From contig NZ_JAYFFI010000008.1 of assembly GCF_036289405.1 (NCBI RefSeq), positions 1 to 64,000 on the forward strand: a stretch of DNA of 64,000 nucleotides, in the 5' to 3' direction. The first letter of the stretch is position 1. Every line of letters begins with the position of its first letter. Made by a program: the position numbers and the translations under genes. This DNA is from Pseudoramibacter faecis (GTDB lineage: Bacteria > Bacillota > Clostridia > Eubacteriales > Eubacteriaceae). This document shows positions 16,651-25,409 of the stretch, one piece after another. The notes under the pieces were generated by a model, which was not told the DNA's origin, did not search any database, and was given only the letters and a program-made list of their open reading frames with translations.

Positions 16651-17106
16651 ATGCGCAAGGAACATTGTCAGGTTCGTCTGGTCAATCGCTCTGATTTTCC
16701 TGCGCCGGTTTACCAAACGGCAGGGGCATCAGGACTGGATTTGCGGGCAGCCATTGAGAACGAAATGGTGCTCGTGCCGCATCGCGTTTATCGAATTCCC
16801 ACCGGCATTTATTTGGAAATGCCGGCGGGCTATGAAGCGCAGGTGCGCGCACGTAGCGGTTTGGCGTTCAAATACGGTGTGGCCATGGCCAATGGCGTCG
16901 GCACGATCGACGCAGACTATCGCGGCGAGATCGCGGCGCTGATGATCGTGTTGATCGATGAGCCTTTTACCGTTCATCCGGGAGACCGCATTGCCCAGCT
17001 GGTATTTGCACCGGTGGTGCAGCCCGAGATCATTGCGATTGAGACCGTTGACGCCTTGGACCAAACGGATCGGGGAGCCGGCGGATTTGGTCACACAGGT
17101 CGATAA
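16651..17106 (+). CDS. dut: Deoxyuridine 5'-triphosphate nucleotidohydrolase (dUTPase)
   Basis: Hydrolyses dUTP to dUMP and PPi, keeping uracil out of DNA and feeding dTMP synthesis. The 151-residue trimeric dUTPase has all five motifs: GASGLDLRA, RSGLA, GTIDADYRGE with the catalytic Asp, GDRIAQLV and the flexible C-terminal DRGAGGFGHTG. ATG 16651 lies 4 bases after the pnp stop; no clear Shine-Dalgarno is present, so translational coupling to pnp is likely. An extended upstream frame overlaps pnp and lacks family similarity. Confidence 0.96.
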   Translation: MRKEHCQVRLVNRSDFPAPVYQTAGASGLDLRAAIENEMVLVPHRVYRIPTGIYLEMPAGYEAQVRARSGLAFKYGVAMANGVGTIDADYRGEIAALMIVLIDEPFTVHPGDRIAQLVFAPVVQPEIIAIETVDALDQTDRGAGGFGHTGR

Positions 17107-17131
17107 TTTTCAGGATTGTCGGCCACGCACA

Positions 17132-17140
17132 TGTTATAAT
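17132..17140 (+). promoter_or_regulatory. Extended -10 promoter before ftsK
   Basis: TGT followed by TATAAT (17135-17140). No -35 at normal spacing, though TTGTCG lies at 17116-17121. Predicted transcription start near 17147 is directly upstream of the hairpin at 17152. Confidence 0.6.
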
Positions 17141-17151
17141 TAATACACATT

Positions 17152-17181
17152 AAAACGGGACCCGATAAGGTGTCCCGTTTT
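17152..17181 (+). terminator. Hairpin: dut terminator or 5' leader stem of ftsK
   Basis: AAAACGGGAC (17152-17161) pairs perfectly with GTCCCGTTTT (17172-17181). The A-flank and T-flank make it look like a bidirectional intrinsic terminator. It lies after a predicted promoter and before ftsK, so transcripts starting at about 17147 would begin with this stem. Confidence 0.65.
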
Positions 17182-17202
17182 CAATAGAACGATGAGAAAT
17201 GG

Positions 17203-19614
17203 GTGGTGAAGGTTTTGGATAAAAGAAAATCAAAAAAGACAACAAAAAATAACACCAAACAAAAAAAGAGGCCAGCATCCAAAAGTCAAACAACGAGAAA
17301 AATGGCCGAGAAAAAAACGCTGACCTCGGGTCAGATGAAAATACTGGGTCTGGCATTAATCGCGATTGCATTGATTAGCGCCTATTCCTATTCGACAGCG
17401 ACCCCTAATCTTTTTGACCGCATTTGGGGGAAGGGGATTGTGAAATATCTGATGGGAAATGTGACGGTCATCTACTGCATCTATGCTATCGTATCGGGCA
17501 TTTTGTTCTTCGCGGGAAAGTGGCAGAAACATTCCAAGGTCATGGGTTATGTATTTCTGCTGATTTCCAATCTGTTGATTTTCTTCAGCATGGGATGGCA
17601 ATCGATGTTTCGCTATACCCTGATCGATATGTTCACCGTGCCGATTGGCAGTAACGTTGCGTATGGGGGCATCTTCGGCTTGGTGCTCACCTATATTTTG
17701 CTGACGATCATTAAAAAGCCGGCAACGATTATTTTGGTTCTGGCATTGATGATTTATGAAATCTATATGATTGTTAAAACCATTTCGCCTGAATTTTACG
17801 ATCGCTTAAAAACGGAAGGAAAAGCGGCCATTATCGGTAAAGTGAATGAGCTGAAGGAAGATCGGGAACTTGCACAGCGCCGCAGAGCGGCAGAAGCAGA
17901 GCGTCAGGAAGTGGAACTGGAAGATCAGGATTATGATAGCTTATTTAATCCCAGTGATATCGGCGAAGTATCCGTCAATACGCAGTACGTTAATATTGAC
18001 GACGTTATTGAAGGGCTGGACGAAGCGGCAGCAACACAGGCGCAGGCGGAAAGAGACCAGGTCATAGCGACGGCTAAAGCGCCGCAGGATCTGTTCCCCG
18101 AGGAAGAAACAACAGAAGATCATCTGGATTTCGGTAGAGAGGCAGAGGAGTCGGAAGCTTTTGATTTGGATCTGGCATCCCAGGCGTCGACGCCGGTTTA
18201 TCATAAGCCGGACGTGGCGCTTCTTGATCCGGGGGTTCACAGCGGACGCGATCGCAAAAGTGATGTGATGAAAAAGGCCGGACAGATTGAAAATACCATG
18301 AAGGACTTTGGGGTTGATGCCAAAATTGTCGGCGTCGACGTCGGCCCTTCGATTACGCGCTTTGAAGTGCAGCCGGCAGCCGGGGTCAAAGTGGGGAAAA
18401 TCGTCAACTTGGCCGACGACTTGGCGTTGCGACTGGCAACGTCCGGTATTCGGATGGAGGCTCCGATTCCGGGAAAATCAGCCGTCGGCATCGAAGTGCC
18501 GAACAAAGAAAGCGACGTGGTTGCCGTGGGTGAGATCATTAATACGCCGGCGTTTCAAAAGACGGAAGCGAAACTGCCATTCGCTTTGGGTAAAACCCTG
18601 TCCGGTCAAAACATCATCGGCGATATCTCTAAGATGCCGCACTTGCTCATTGCTGGCGCAACCGGTTCCGGAAAGAGCGTGTGCATCAACACCATGATCA
18701 TCAGCATGATCTATCGATTGTCGCCGGATGATCTGCGTTTTATTATGATTGATCCGAAAATGGTGGAGCTCAATATTTACAATAGTATCCCGCATATGCT
18801 CATACCCGTGGTGACGGATCCGAAAAAGGCGGCTTTTGCGCTTAATTGGGCGTTGAAAGAAATGACGGATCGGTACCAGATCTTTAAAGAGGCAGGCGTG
18901 CGTAATATCGCGGGCTACAATAAAATGCGGGAAGCGGCCGGTGAGAGAAAATTGCCGCGAATTGTTATCATTGTCGATGAATTAGCCGATTTAATGATGA
19001 CCTCGCCCAAGGAAATTGAAAGCGCCATTTGTCGATTGGCACAGTTGGCACGGGCCTGCGGGATGCATCTGGTGATTGCAACGCAGCGGCCGTCGGTGGA
19101 TGTGATTACCGGGTTGATCAAAGCCAATATTCCGTCCCGCATTGCCTTTGCGGTGGCATCCAATACGGACAGTCGAACTATCTTGGATCAGGTTGGGGCG
19201 GAAAAGCTCTTGGGGAAAGGCGACATGCTCTATTTCCCTTCAGGCAAATCCAAGCCGCTGCGCGTGCAGGGAACCTTTGTGTCCGATGCGGAAATCAACC
19301 GCGTGGTAAAAGCAGTTTCCGGCGGGGCAAAGCCCGTTTTTGACAACCATATCGAAAATGAAATCGAAGCGGCACAGGTTCAAAATCAACAGGCACAAAC
19401 CGAAGAAACTGCTGACGATTTGTTCCCACAGGCGGCGGAGCTGGCCTTTGTGAATGGTCAGATCTCGACATCAATGATTCAGCGCAAACTGCGGGTAGGC
19501 TATGCCAGGGCCGGCCGCATTATTGATGAGCTTGAGATGAAAGGTATTGTCTCGGGCCCCAATGGTAGCAAACCGCGGCAATTGTTGATCACGAAGGAGG
19601 AATACCATGGCTGA
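17203..19614 (+). CDS. ftsK: DNA translocase FtsK/SpoIIIE
   Basis: An 803-residue septal DNA pump that clears chromosome DNA from the division plane. The N-terminus is highly basic, followed by four to five membrane helices (about 45-195), an acidic linker (about 205-340), and the motor: alpha domain (FGVDAKIVGVDVGPSITRFE), Walker A GATGSGKS at 485-492, Walker B IVIIVDELADLMM, and ATQRPSVDVITGLIKANIPS. The C-terminal gamma winged helix (about 745-800, MIQRKLRVGYARAGRIIDEL) reads KOPS-type sequences. GTG 17203 is the given start; GTG 17206 and TTG 17215 are alternatives, as no ribosome site is decisive. It overlaps rimO by 8 bases. Confidence 0.95.
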   Translation: MVKVLDKRKSKKTTKNNTKQKKRPASKSQTTRKMAEKKTLTSGQMKILGLALIAIALISAYSYSTATPNLFDRIWGKGIVKYLMGNVTVIYCIYAIVSGILFFAGKWQKHSKVMGYVFLLISNLLIFFSMGWQSMFRYTLIDMFTVPIGSNVAYGGIFGLVLTYILLTIIKKPATIILVLALMIYEIYMIVKTISPEFYDRLKTEGKAAIIGKVNELKEDRELAQRRRAAEAERQEVELEDQDYDSLFNPSDIGEVSVNTQYVNIDDVIEGLDEAAATQAQAERDQVIATAKAPQDLFPEEETTEDHLDFGREAEESEAFDLDLASQASTPVYHKPDVALLDPGVHSGRDRKSDVMKKAGQIENTMKDFGVDAKIVGVDVGPSITRFEVQPAAGVKVGKIVNLADDLALRLATSGIRMEAPIPGKSAVGIEVPNKESDVVAVGEIINTPAFQKTEAKLPFALGKTLSGQNIIGDISKMPHLLIAGATGSGKSVCINTMIISMIYRLSPDDLRFIMIDPKMVELNIYNSIPHMLIPVVTDPKKAAFALNWALKEMTDRYQIFKEAGVRNIAGYNKMREAAGERKLPRIVIIVDELADLMMTSPKEIESAICRLAQLARACGMHLVIATQRPSVDVITGLIKANIPSRIAFAVASNTDSRTILDQVGAEKLLGKGDMLYFPSGKSKPLRVQGTFVSDAEINRVVKAVSGGAKPVFDNHIENEIEAAQVQNQQAQTEETADDLFPQAAELAFVNGQISTSMIQRKLRVGYARAGRIIDELEMKGIVSGPNGSKPRQLLITKEEYHG

Positions 19615-20941
19615 TAGCCCTGCTGTTTTTATTTCGACATTGGGGTGTGATAAAAATGCGGTGGACAGCGAACAGATGGCCGGAGGGCTTTTGCAGGCGG
19701 GTTACCGTGTGAGCGATGAACCGGACGCGGCCAACCTGATCATTGTCAATACCTGCTGCTTCATTGAGGCGGCTAAAAAAGAATCCATTGACAAAATATT
19801 TGAATATTTGCCGTTTAAAACAAAGGGCAACTGTGAATGTTTTGTGGTGGCGGGCTGTATGGCGCAACGTTATGTGAAGGAATTGCGAAAAGAAATTCCA
19901 GAAGTAGATTATTTTATCGGCGTCAATCAGATTGACGATCTGCCGGAGGTGATTTCACACCAATCGGGAGAAAAGACTTTTGTCAGTGCGCATTTTGCGG
20001 CCAGTGCAGCGCCTCGTTATCTGAAGGATAAGATGGTGACGGCGTATTTAAAGATTAGTGAGGGCTGCGATAACTATTGCACTTATTGTGCGATTCCAAC
20101 CATTCGCGGACGGCATCACAGCCGCACCCCGGAAGCGATTTTGGCTGAGGCCCGAATTTTATACAGCAGCGGTGTGCGGGAATTGATTTTGGTGGCACAA
20201 AATCTGACGCAATACGGCAGTGATCTGCCGGGAAATGAAAACCTGGCGTCCCTTCTGACACTGCTGTCGGAAAAAATTTCGTTCAAATGGATCCGCTTGC
20301 TCTACCTGTATCCGGAGGGCATTACTGAAGAATTGTTGACGGTGATCAAACAGCATGAAAATATCTGCCGCTATTTTGATATGCCCATTCAGCACACAGA
20401 AAACGAAATTTTAAAACGCATGGGGCGACACATTGACAAAGCGCAAATTTATGATAAAGTAAAATTAATCAGAAAAATGTTGCCGGATGCTGTGCTGCGA
20501 ACGACGGTGATCACCGGCTTCCCCGGCGAATCGGATATGCAGTTTGAGGAAATGCTGGCGGATCTTCAGGCGCTTCGCTTTGAACGGCTGGGCGCTTTTG
20601 CTTATTCCCGGGAAGAGGGAACGCCGGCATATGTTATGGCCGGTCAAATTGACGAAGCTGTCAAGGAAACGCGTTTGCGTCGGATTTATGAGCAACAACA
20701 GGGCATTATCGCAGCATCCAATGAAACCATGATCGGGAAAACGGTGGAAGTTTTAATCGATGAAAATCAAGCGGACGGGGTTTCGGTCGGTCGGACACAG
20801 GGGGACGCGCCGGAAGTGGACTGCGATGTGATGATTGAAGGATCCGATCTGCCCGTGGGACAATTCTTTAAAGTAAAAATTGTTGATTCAATAGAATATG
20901 ATTTAATAGGAGAGTTGGGAGAAAATGAATTTACCGAATAA
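19607..20941 (+). CDS. rimO: Ribosomal protein S12 methylthiotransferase
   Basis: A radical-SAM methylthiotransferase that adds a methylthio group to the conserved Asp of ribosomal protein S12. The 444 residues comprise the UPF0004 domain (Cys14 in STLGCDKNAVDSE, NTCCFIEAA, VAGCMAQRY) holding one Fe-S cluster, the radical SAM domain with Cys154, Cys158 and Cys161 in GCDNYCTYC followed by IPTIRGRHHSR (the RimO rather than MiaB version), and a C-terminal TRAM domain. ATG follows GAAGGAGG inside the end of ftsK. Its stop overlaps pgsA, so the genes are translationally linked. Confidence 0.96.
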   Translation: MADSPAVFISTLGCDKNAVDSEQMAGGLLQAGYRVSDEPDAANLIIVNTCCFIEAAKKESIDKIFEYLPFKTKGNCECFVVAGCMAQRYVKELRKEIPEVDYFIGVNQIDDLPEVISHQSGEKTFVSAHFAASAAPRYLKDKMVTAYLKISEGCDNYCTYCAIPTIRGRHHSRTPEAILAEARILYSSGVRELILVAQNLTQYGSDLPGNENLASLLTLLSEKISFKWIRLLYLYPEGITEELLTVIKQHENICRYFDMPIQHTENEILKRMGRHIDKAQIYDKVKLIRKMLPDAVLRTTVITGFPGESDMQFEEMLADLQALRFERLGAFAYSREEGTPAYVMAGQIDEAVKETRLRRIYEQQQGIIAASNETMIGKTVEVLIDENQADGVSVGRTQGDAPEVDCDVMIEGSDLPVGQFFKVKIVDSIEYDLIGELGENEFTE

Positions 20942-21470
20942 GATTACTTTGTTCAGAATGATTTGCATTCCGTTTTTTGTGGCGGCAATGGCTGTCGGAT
21001 TTCCGCATCATGAGTTGGCGGCGCTGATTATTTTTGCGATCGCGGCATATTCCGATCATGTGGATGGTCACATTGCCAGAAGCCGCAACTTAATTACGGA
21101 TTTTGGCAAGTTTATGGATCCGCTGGCCGATAAATTGCTCACGGCATCCGCCTTTATCTGTCTGGTTCAGACACAGGCAATCCCGGCATGGGTGGTTATT
21201 GTGATTATCGCCAGGGAATTTGCCATTACCGGTCTCAGAACATTGGCGGCGAATGATGGCGTGGTCATTGCTGCGAGCAAATGGGGCAAAGCCAAGACCA
21301 TGTCGCAGATGATTGCGATCATTGCACTGATTCTTTATAGCTGGCCGGTTGCGGCTTTCCCGGCACTAGGTATTTTTGGTCAGGTCATGATTTATGTAGC
21401 GTTGGCGCTGACCTTGATTTCCGGAGTCGATTATTTCAGACTCAACAAAGGAGTTATTAAAACCATGTAA
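20925..21470 (+). CDS. pgsA: CDP-diacylglycerol-glycerol-3-phosphate 3-phosphatidyltransferase
   Basis: Makes phosphatidylglycerol phosphate from CDP-diacylglycerol and glycerol-3-phosphate at the membrane. The 181-residue protein has about five membrane helices and the CDP-alcohol phosphotransferase signature DHVDGHIARSRNLITDFGKF followed by MDPLADK, giving the D-x2-DG-x2-AR-x8-G-x3-D-x3-D pattern. It starts 17 bases before the rimO stop, behind GGAGAGTTGGGAG. A terminator follows, so it closes the ftsK-rimO-pgsA unit. Its substrate is supplied by CdsA, encoded at 30.4 kb. Confidence 0.95.
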   Translation: MNLPNKITLFRMICIPFFVAAMAVGFPHHELAALIIFAIAAYSDHVDGHIARSRNLITDFGKFMDPLADKLLTASAFICLVQTQAIPAWVVIVIIAREFAITGLRTLAANDGVVIAASKWGKAKTMSQMIAIIALILYSWPVAAFPALGIFGQVMIYVALALTLISGVDYFRLNKGVIKTM

Positions 21471-21477
21471 TGCAAAG

Positions 21478-21501
21478 CGCCTGCACGACAGGCGTTTTTT
21501 T
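21478..21501 (+). terminator. Rho-independent terminator after pgsA
   Basis: CGCCTG (21478-21483), loop CACGA, CAGGCG (21489-21494), then seven T. Confidence 0.9.
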
Positions 21502-21531
21502 AAAGAAAAAGTCTGGAAAGGAAAAGGACCA

Positions 21532-22770
21532 ATGAATTGTGAAATTATTTGCGTCGGCACGGAACTCTTAACCGGAGATACCCTCAATACCAACAGCCAA
21601 TACATTGCCAGAGAATTATCCCAAAATGGATTTTCAGTTCATTTTCAAACGACGTTGGGCGACAATCCGGACCGATTAAAGGACGTCTTTGAAGCGGCGG
21701 TTAAACGCAGTGATATCGTTGTGGTGACCGGAGGGCTCGGACCGACACAGGATGACTTAACCAAAGAAACCGTGGCGGCTTTTTTCGGTATGCCCATGCA
21801 GCGGGATGAAGCGCAGGTCCACAAAATGAAACAACACTTCGACCGGCGCAATTCCGTCATGACGGACAATAATTTCAGACAGTGTGATATTCCCGTCGGC
21901 GCCAAGGCGATCGATAATATCCAGGGGACGGCACCGGGGATTCACATCGAAAAGAACGGCGTTAGTGTTTTTCTTCTGCCCGGACCGCCGAGTGAAATGA
22001 AAGTCATGTTCGATCTTTATGTGATGCCGATCCTCAAGAATCGCACCAGCCAGCTGGTGATTTCCCGTTATTTTAATATATGTGATTTTGGGGAATCCAT
22101 GGTGGAAGAAATGATTTTGGATCTGGTGAATCATCAAACCAATCCCACCATTGCGACTTATGCCAAGCCGGGAGAAGTGCTGGTGCGCATCACAGCCAAC
22201 GGCACCGATGCGGAAGCTATCAATGGCCTGCTGGATAAATATACAAAAGAAATGGATCGGCGTTTTGGCCGTCATATTTTTGCCCATGCCCAAAAAACAT
22301 TGGCCGAGACAGTGGAGGATCTGCTGCTCAAGAAGCACTGGACCATGGCCACGGCGGAATCCTGTACCGGCGGTCTCATTGCATCTCAGATGACGACGAT
22401 CCCGGGAATTTCGGAAGCTTTTAAAATGGGCGTGGTTACCTATTCTAACGAAGCCAAAATGAAACTGCTCGACGTTCAGAAAAAAACGCTGGATAGGGCA
22501 GGCGCCGTTTCTGAAGAGACAGCTCGGGAAATGTGCGAACATCTGGCGACGCTCTCGGGATGTGATGTCAACGTATCGGTGACCGGTATCGCCGGACCAG
22601 ACGGTGGCAGCGCGGAAAAGCCGGTGGGATTGGTGTATGTCGGCGTGCACGCTGACGGCCGGACACGGATTGAAAAGTGCAAATTTGCGGGCAGTCGGCA
22701 AACCATTCAAAAACGCTCGGCCAATAAAGCACTTTGTATGGTAAGAGAAGCGATTCTGAACTTGCAATAA
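21532..22770 (+). CDS. cinA: CinA: nucleotide pyrophosphatase / NMN deamidase family
   Basis: A 412-residue two-domain protein. The N-terminal MoaB/MoeA-like domain (about 1-170) has the signatures VGTELLTGDTLNTN, VVTGGLGPTQDD and LLPGPPSEM and is known to hydrolyse ADP-ribose in relatives. The C-terminal PncC domain (about 255-410, ATAESCTGGLIASQMT and SVTGIAGPDGG) deamidates nicotinamide mononucleotide in pyridine nucleotide salvage. The gene sits directly before recA with 30 bases between, as in many Firmicutes where cinA and recA are cotranscribed. ATG follows GGAAAGGAAAAGG. Confidence 0.95.
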   Translation: MNCEIICVGTELLTGDTLNTNSQYIARELSQNGFSVHFQTTLGDNPDRLKDVFEAAVKRSDIVVVTGGLGPTQDDLTKETVAAFFGMPMQRDEAQVHKMKQHFDRRNSVMTDNNFRQCDIPVGAKAIDNIQGTAPGIHIEKNGVSVFLLPGPPSEMKVMFDLYVMPILKNRTSQLVISRYFNICDFGESMVEEMILDLVNHQTNPTIATYAKPGEVLVRITANGTDAEAINGLLDKYTKEMDRRFGRHIFAHAQKTLAETVEDLLLKKHWTMATAESCTGGLIASQMTTIPGISEAFKMGVVTYSNEAKMKLLDVQKKTLDRAGAVSEETAREMCEHLATLSGCDVNVSVTGIAGPDGGSAEKPVGLVYVGVHADGRTRIEKCKFAGSRQTIQKRSANKALCMVREAILNLQ

Positions 22771-22800
22771 AGATTCAACATTAACGAAGAGGAGGCTCGT

Positions 22801-23916
22801 ATGGCCAAGAAAGAAAAGTCCTTAGATCCGGTGATGGATATTACGGATGCACAAGCACGCAAGAAAGCCCTGGATAATGCCTTAAAAAACATCGAAAAAG
22901 CTTATGGGAAAGGTGCTGTGATGCGCCTTGGCGACAGTGGCACCAGGGATGTTGATGTCATTTCGACATCGTCGTTGCGTATTGATATGGCGCTGGGGAT
23001 CGGCGGCGTGCCTAAGGGGCGCATTATCGAAATTTACGGGCCGGAATCTTCAGGGAAGACGACACTGGCGCTGCACATTATTGCCGAAGCTCAGAAAAAA
23101 GGCGGCAATGCGGCCTTTATCGACGCAGAGCATGCGCTTGATCCGATTTATGCGGCCAGCCTTGGCGTGGATATTGATAATCTGGTCGTTTCCCAGCCGG
23201 ATACCGGGGAACAAGCCTTGGAAATTTTGGAAGCGCTCCTGCGAAGCGGTGCCGTTGATGTGGCGGTTATCGACTCGGTGGCGGCGCTGGTGCCCCGAGC
23301 CGAAATTGAAGGGACCATGGGGGATTCCCATGTCGGGCTGCATGCGAGACTGATGTCTCAGGCATTGCGGAAGCTGACGGGCGTTATCAAAAATTCCAAT
23401 ACTGCGACGATTTTTATCAATCAGTTGCGAGAAAAGGTCGGCGTGATGTACGGTAATCCGGAAGTGACGACCGGTGGTCGCGCACTGAAATTTTATTCTT
23501 CGGTTCGCATGGATGTGCGCCGGATTGAAACGCTCAAAAAAGACGGTGAAATGATCGGGAACCGCACCCGCTGCAAGGTGGTTAAGAATAAAATGGCACC
23601 GCCGTTTAAAACTGCGGAATTTGACATTATTTACGGCAAGGGGATTTCCCATGAAGGGGATGTGCTGGATATGGCAGTCGAGCTCGACATCATTAAGAAG
23701 TCCGGATCCTGGTTCTCCTATAACGGAGAGCGGCTGGGCCAGGGGCGTGACAATATTCGCCAGATGCTCGAAGATAATCCCAATCTTTGTGATGAAGTTG
23801 AAGGCAAAGTGCGCGATCATTATCTGAATAACGGCGAAGAAACGGCGGCACCTGAAGAGGCGCCGATGGATGATGATGCGCAGGAGGCTTTCGAAATGGG
23901 GACATTTAAGGATTGA
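22801..23916 (+). CDS. recA: Recombinase RecA
   Basis: Forms ATP-dependent filaments on single-stranded DNA, performs strand exchange and stimulates LexA-type self-cleavage. The 371 residues contain the N-terminal polymerisation helix (KALDNALKNIEKAYGKGAVM), Walker A GPESSGKT at 80-87, FIDAEHALDP, the Walker B region VDVAVIDSVAALV, the L2 region FINQLREKVGVMYGNPEVTTG, and an acidic C-tail. ATG follows GAGGAGG. No LexA/DinR-type box was recognised in the 30 bases after cinA, so damage induction, if any, must act further upstream. Confidence 0.98.
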   Translation: MAKKEKSLDPVMDITDAQARKKALDNALKNIEKAYGKGAVMRLGDSGTRDVDVISTSSLRIDMALGIGGVPKGRIIEIYGPESSGKTTLALHIIAEAQKKGGNAAFIDAEHALDPIYAASLGVDIDNLVVSQPDTGEQALEILEALLRSGAVDVAVIDSVAALVPRAEIEGTMGDSHVGLHARLMSQALRKLTGVIKNSNTATIFINQLREKVGVMYGNPEVTTGGRALKFYSSVRMDVRRIETLKKDGEMIGNRTRCKVVKNKMAPPFKTAEFDIIYGKGISHEGDVLDMAVELDIIKKSGSWFSYNGERLGQGRDNIRQMLEDNPNLCDEVEGKVRDHYLNNGEETAAPEEAPMDDDAQEAFEMGTFKD

Positions 23917-23952
23917 CCAAGTGGTCTAAATGATAAGGGAGACAACGACCTC

Positions 23953-23980
23953 TTGCATTAATTTGGAAAATCGTTATAAT
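23953..23980 (+). promoter_or_regulatory. Promoter of rnpB
   Basis: TTGCAT (23953-23958), 16-base spacer, TATAAT (23975-23980). The predicted start of transcription at about 23987 matches the 5' end of the RNase P RNA fold. Confidence 0.8.
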
Positions 23981-23986
23981 AGAAAT

Positions 23987-24318
23987 CTGACTAGGCCGGA
24001 TAATCGCGGGGAAACCTGAGGAAAGTCCGAGCTCCGCAGGGCAGAATGCCGGATAACGTCCGGTGAAGGTGACTTCAAGGCAAGTGCAACAGAAAGCAAA
24101 CCGCCGCATGTCGGCAAGGGTGAAAGGGTGAGGCAAGAGCTCACCAGTGGTTAAAGTAATTTGCCAGCTGGGTAAACCCCATTCGGAGCAAGACCAAGAA
24201 AGAGTGTTAAAAGGCGGCGGCCCGTCGCTGCTCAATGGTAGGTCGCTTGAGTCCGCCGGTGACAGCGGAACCAGATAGATGATTATCAAGACAGAACTCG
24301 GCTTATAGGCTTAGTCAT
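23987..24318 (+). ncRNA. rnpB: RNase P RNA (bacterial, probably type A)
   Basis: Catalytic RNA that cleaves 5' leaders from pre-tRNAs. Conserved blocks are the P4 5' strand region GAGGAAAGTCCGAGCTC, CAGGGCAGAATGCC, the core GCAACAGAAAGCAAACCGCC, GGTAAACCCC, and the closing ATAGATGATTATC...ACAGAACTCGGCTTATAG. The ends pair as P1: TGACTAGGCC at 23988 with GGCTTAGTCA ending at 24316 (one G-U). A consensus promoter and a strong terminator flank it. Open frames on the opposite strand are spurious. It lies where rny often follows recA in Firmicutes. Confidence 0.97.
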
Positions 24319-24324
24319 TAAAAA

Positions 24325-24348
24325 ACCAGGCATATGCCTGGTTTTTTT
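24325..24348 (+). terminator. Palindromic terminator of rnpB, probably bidirectional
   Basis: Perfect palindrome ACCAGGCATATGCCTGGT (24325-24342) flanked by A6 on the left and T7 on the right. It also lies 39 bases past the stop of the convergent repressor gene, whose transcripts it could end. Confidence 0.9.
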
Positions 24349-24386
24349 ATGCGCGGATTCAGAGAATACATTGGGGGACAGTGCAT

Positions 24387-25058
24387 TCAGTATGGGAAAT
24401 AGGCTTCCTCAACGTGGCGGCGGTAAACGATTGTGCCGATCATCTGGACGTGGTGTTTGCGGATATCGTAAACGGCAGCATCCGCATCGGCGTTAAAAGG
24501 TTGGGTGATGAGTTTGTTGCCCATTAAAATAATTTTGCGGATGATCATAGGTTCCTTGTTGACGTGAAGGGCAACAGTCGCGCCGGATGTGAGCCCGGTA
24601 TTCAAGCGAATCACGACCAGGTCGCCGGCGGTGTATGCCGGCTGCATGGCGTCGTCGGGAATCCGATAGCCAAAGACAGGCCCCCATTCGGTGAGTTTAT
24701 CAATGGGAATCGAGAGGTGGTCGGCGGCTTTGTGGTTGGAAAAAATTGGCCGGTCATAGCGAATTTCATCAAATACGGAAATATCGAAGGCGTGCCCCGC
24801 TGCGGGGGTATCCCCTAAAATTTCTGATTCATACATCGAGACGGTTTTACCCATCAGCCATTCCGGATTCACGTCAAAATAATCGGCCAAGGCGTAAACC
24901 GTGGTCATTTTGGGCGCCATTTCGCCCCGAGTGTATCGGGAAATGCTGGGCGGGGATAAATTGAACTGCTCTGACAGTGAATAGGTGGTTTCGTTAAAAT
25001 TTTTCATTAATTGTTTGAGCCGCTGTCCAAAAATAGATTTATGAATAGAATTGCTCAT
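24387..25058 (-). CDS. XRE-family repressor with S24 peptidase-like domain lacking catalytic Ser
   Basis: A 223-residue regulator. Residues about 8-70 are a helix-turn-helix of the XRE/Cro-CI type (YSLSEQFNLSPPSISRYTRG). The C-terminal half is the LexA/CI S24 fold: an AAG sequence resembling a cleavage site, then YRIPDDAMQPAYTAGDLVVI. In active members the position before MxP is Ser; here it is Ala (codon GCC). The usual Lys in the following VKR strand is also displaced (MIIRKII). It should dimerise but not self-cleave. ATG at 25058 follows GAGGTC; an upstream open extension is not preferred. It is divergent from the large activase gene. Confidence 0.8.
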   Translation of the reverse strand: MSNSIHKSIFGQRLKQLMKNFNETTYSLSEQFNLSPPSISRYTRGEMAPKMTTVYALADYFDVNPEWLMGKTVSMYESEILGDTPAAGHAFDISVFDEIRYDRPIFSNHKAADHLSIPIDKLTEWGPVFGYRIPDDAMQPAYTAGDLVVIRLNTGLTSGATVALHVNKEPMIIRKIILMGNKLITQPFNADADAAVYDIRKHHVQMIGTIVYRRHVEEAYFPY

Positions 25059-25409
25059 GATAGACCTCAGTGTATTGGGATATGGTAAAATATAAAATAA
25101 AAAATCCGAAAAGATCAAAAAGTTGTTAAATAATTTTGTTTATTATAGCATATCCTTTGGCAAGTGAACGCAAAGAATCTGAAAGAAAGTAGGAAAGATA
25201 TAACGAAAAAAGTGATTTTTCTGAAGGTTCAGCTAAAATGGCGGCGACGCCATTTGCATCCACTAACCCTTTTGAGGTATAATCCTGAGATAGTATTGGT
25301 TTAGAAACGCTATAAAGTAGTGAAGGCGTGCGCGTGCCACAAGATTTTGGGTGTAACGCCGGAAAAAAGTATAAAAAAGCAATGAATCATATAGAAAGAA
25401 GTAGCTGAA
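25059..25409. other. Divergent regulatory region between the repressor and activase genes
   Basis: This 351-base AT-rich region has no gene. On the minus strand TATATT-like -10 sequences lie 25-40 bases before the repressor start. On the plus strand a promoter occurs at 25254-25283, and the 125-base leader after it can form a stem GGCGT (25325-25329)/ACGCC (25356-25360). Operators for the neighbouring repressor are plausible here, but no clear inverted repeat was identified. Confidence 0.45.
25254..25283 (+). promoter_or_regulatory. Promoter of the activase gene
   Basis: TTGCAT (25254-25259), 18-base spacer, TATAAT (25278-25283); leader of about 120 bases to the ATG at 25410. Confidence 0.65.

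Noticed and set aside
23906..24289. Open frame on the minus strand across the RNase P RNA gene
   Set aside because: It lies entirely opposite conserved rnpB sequence and its peptide has no family features.
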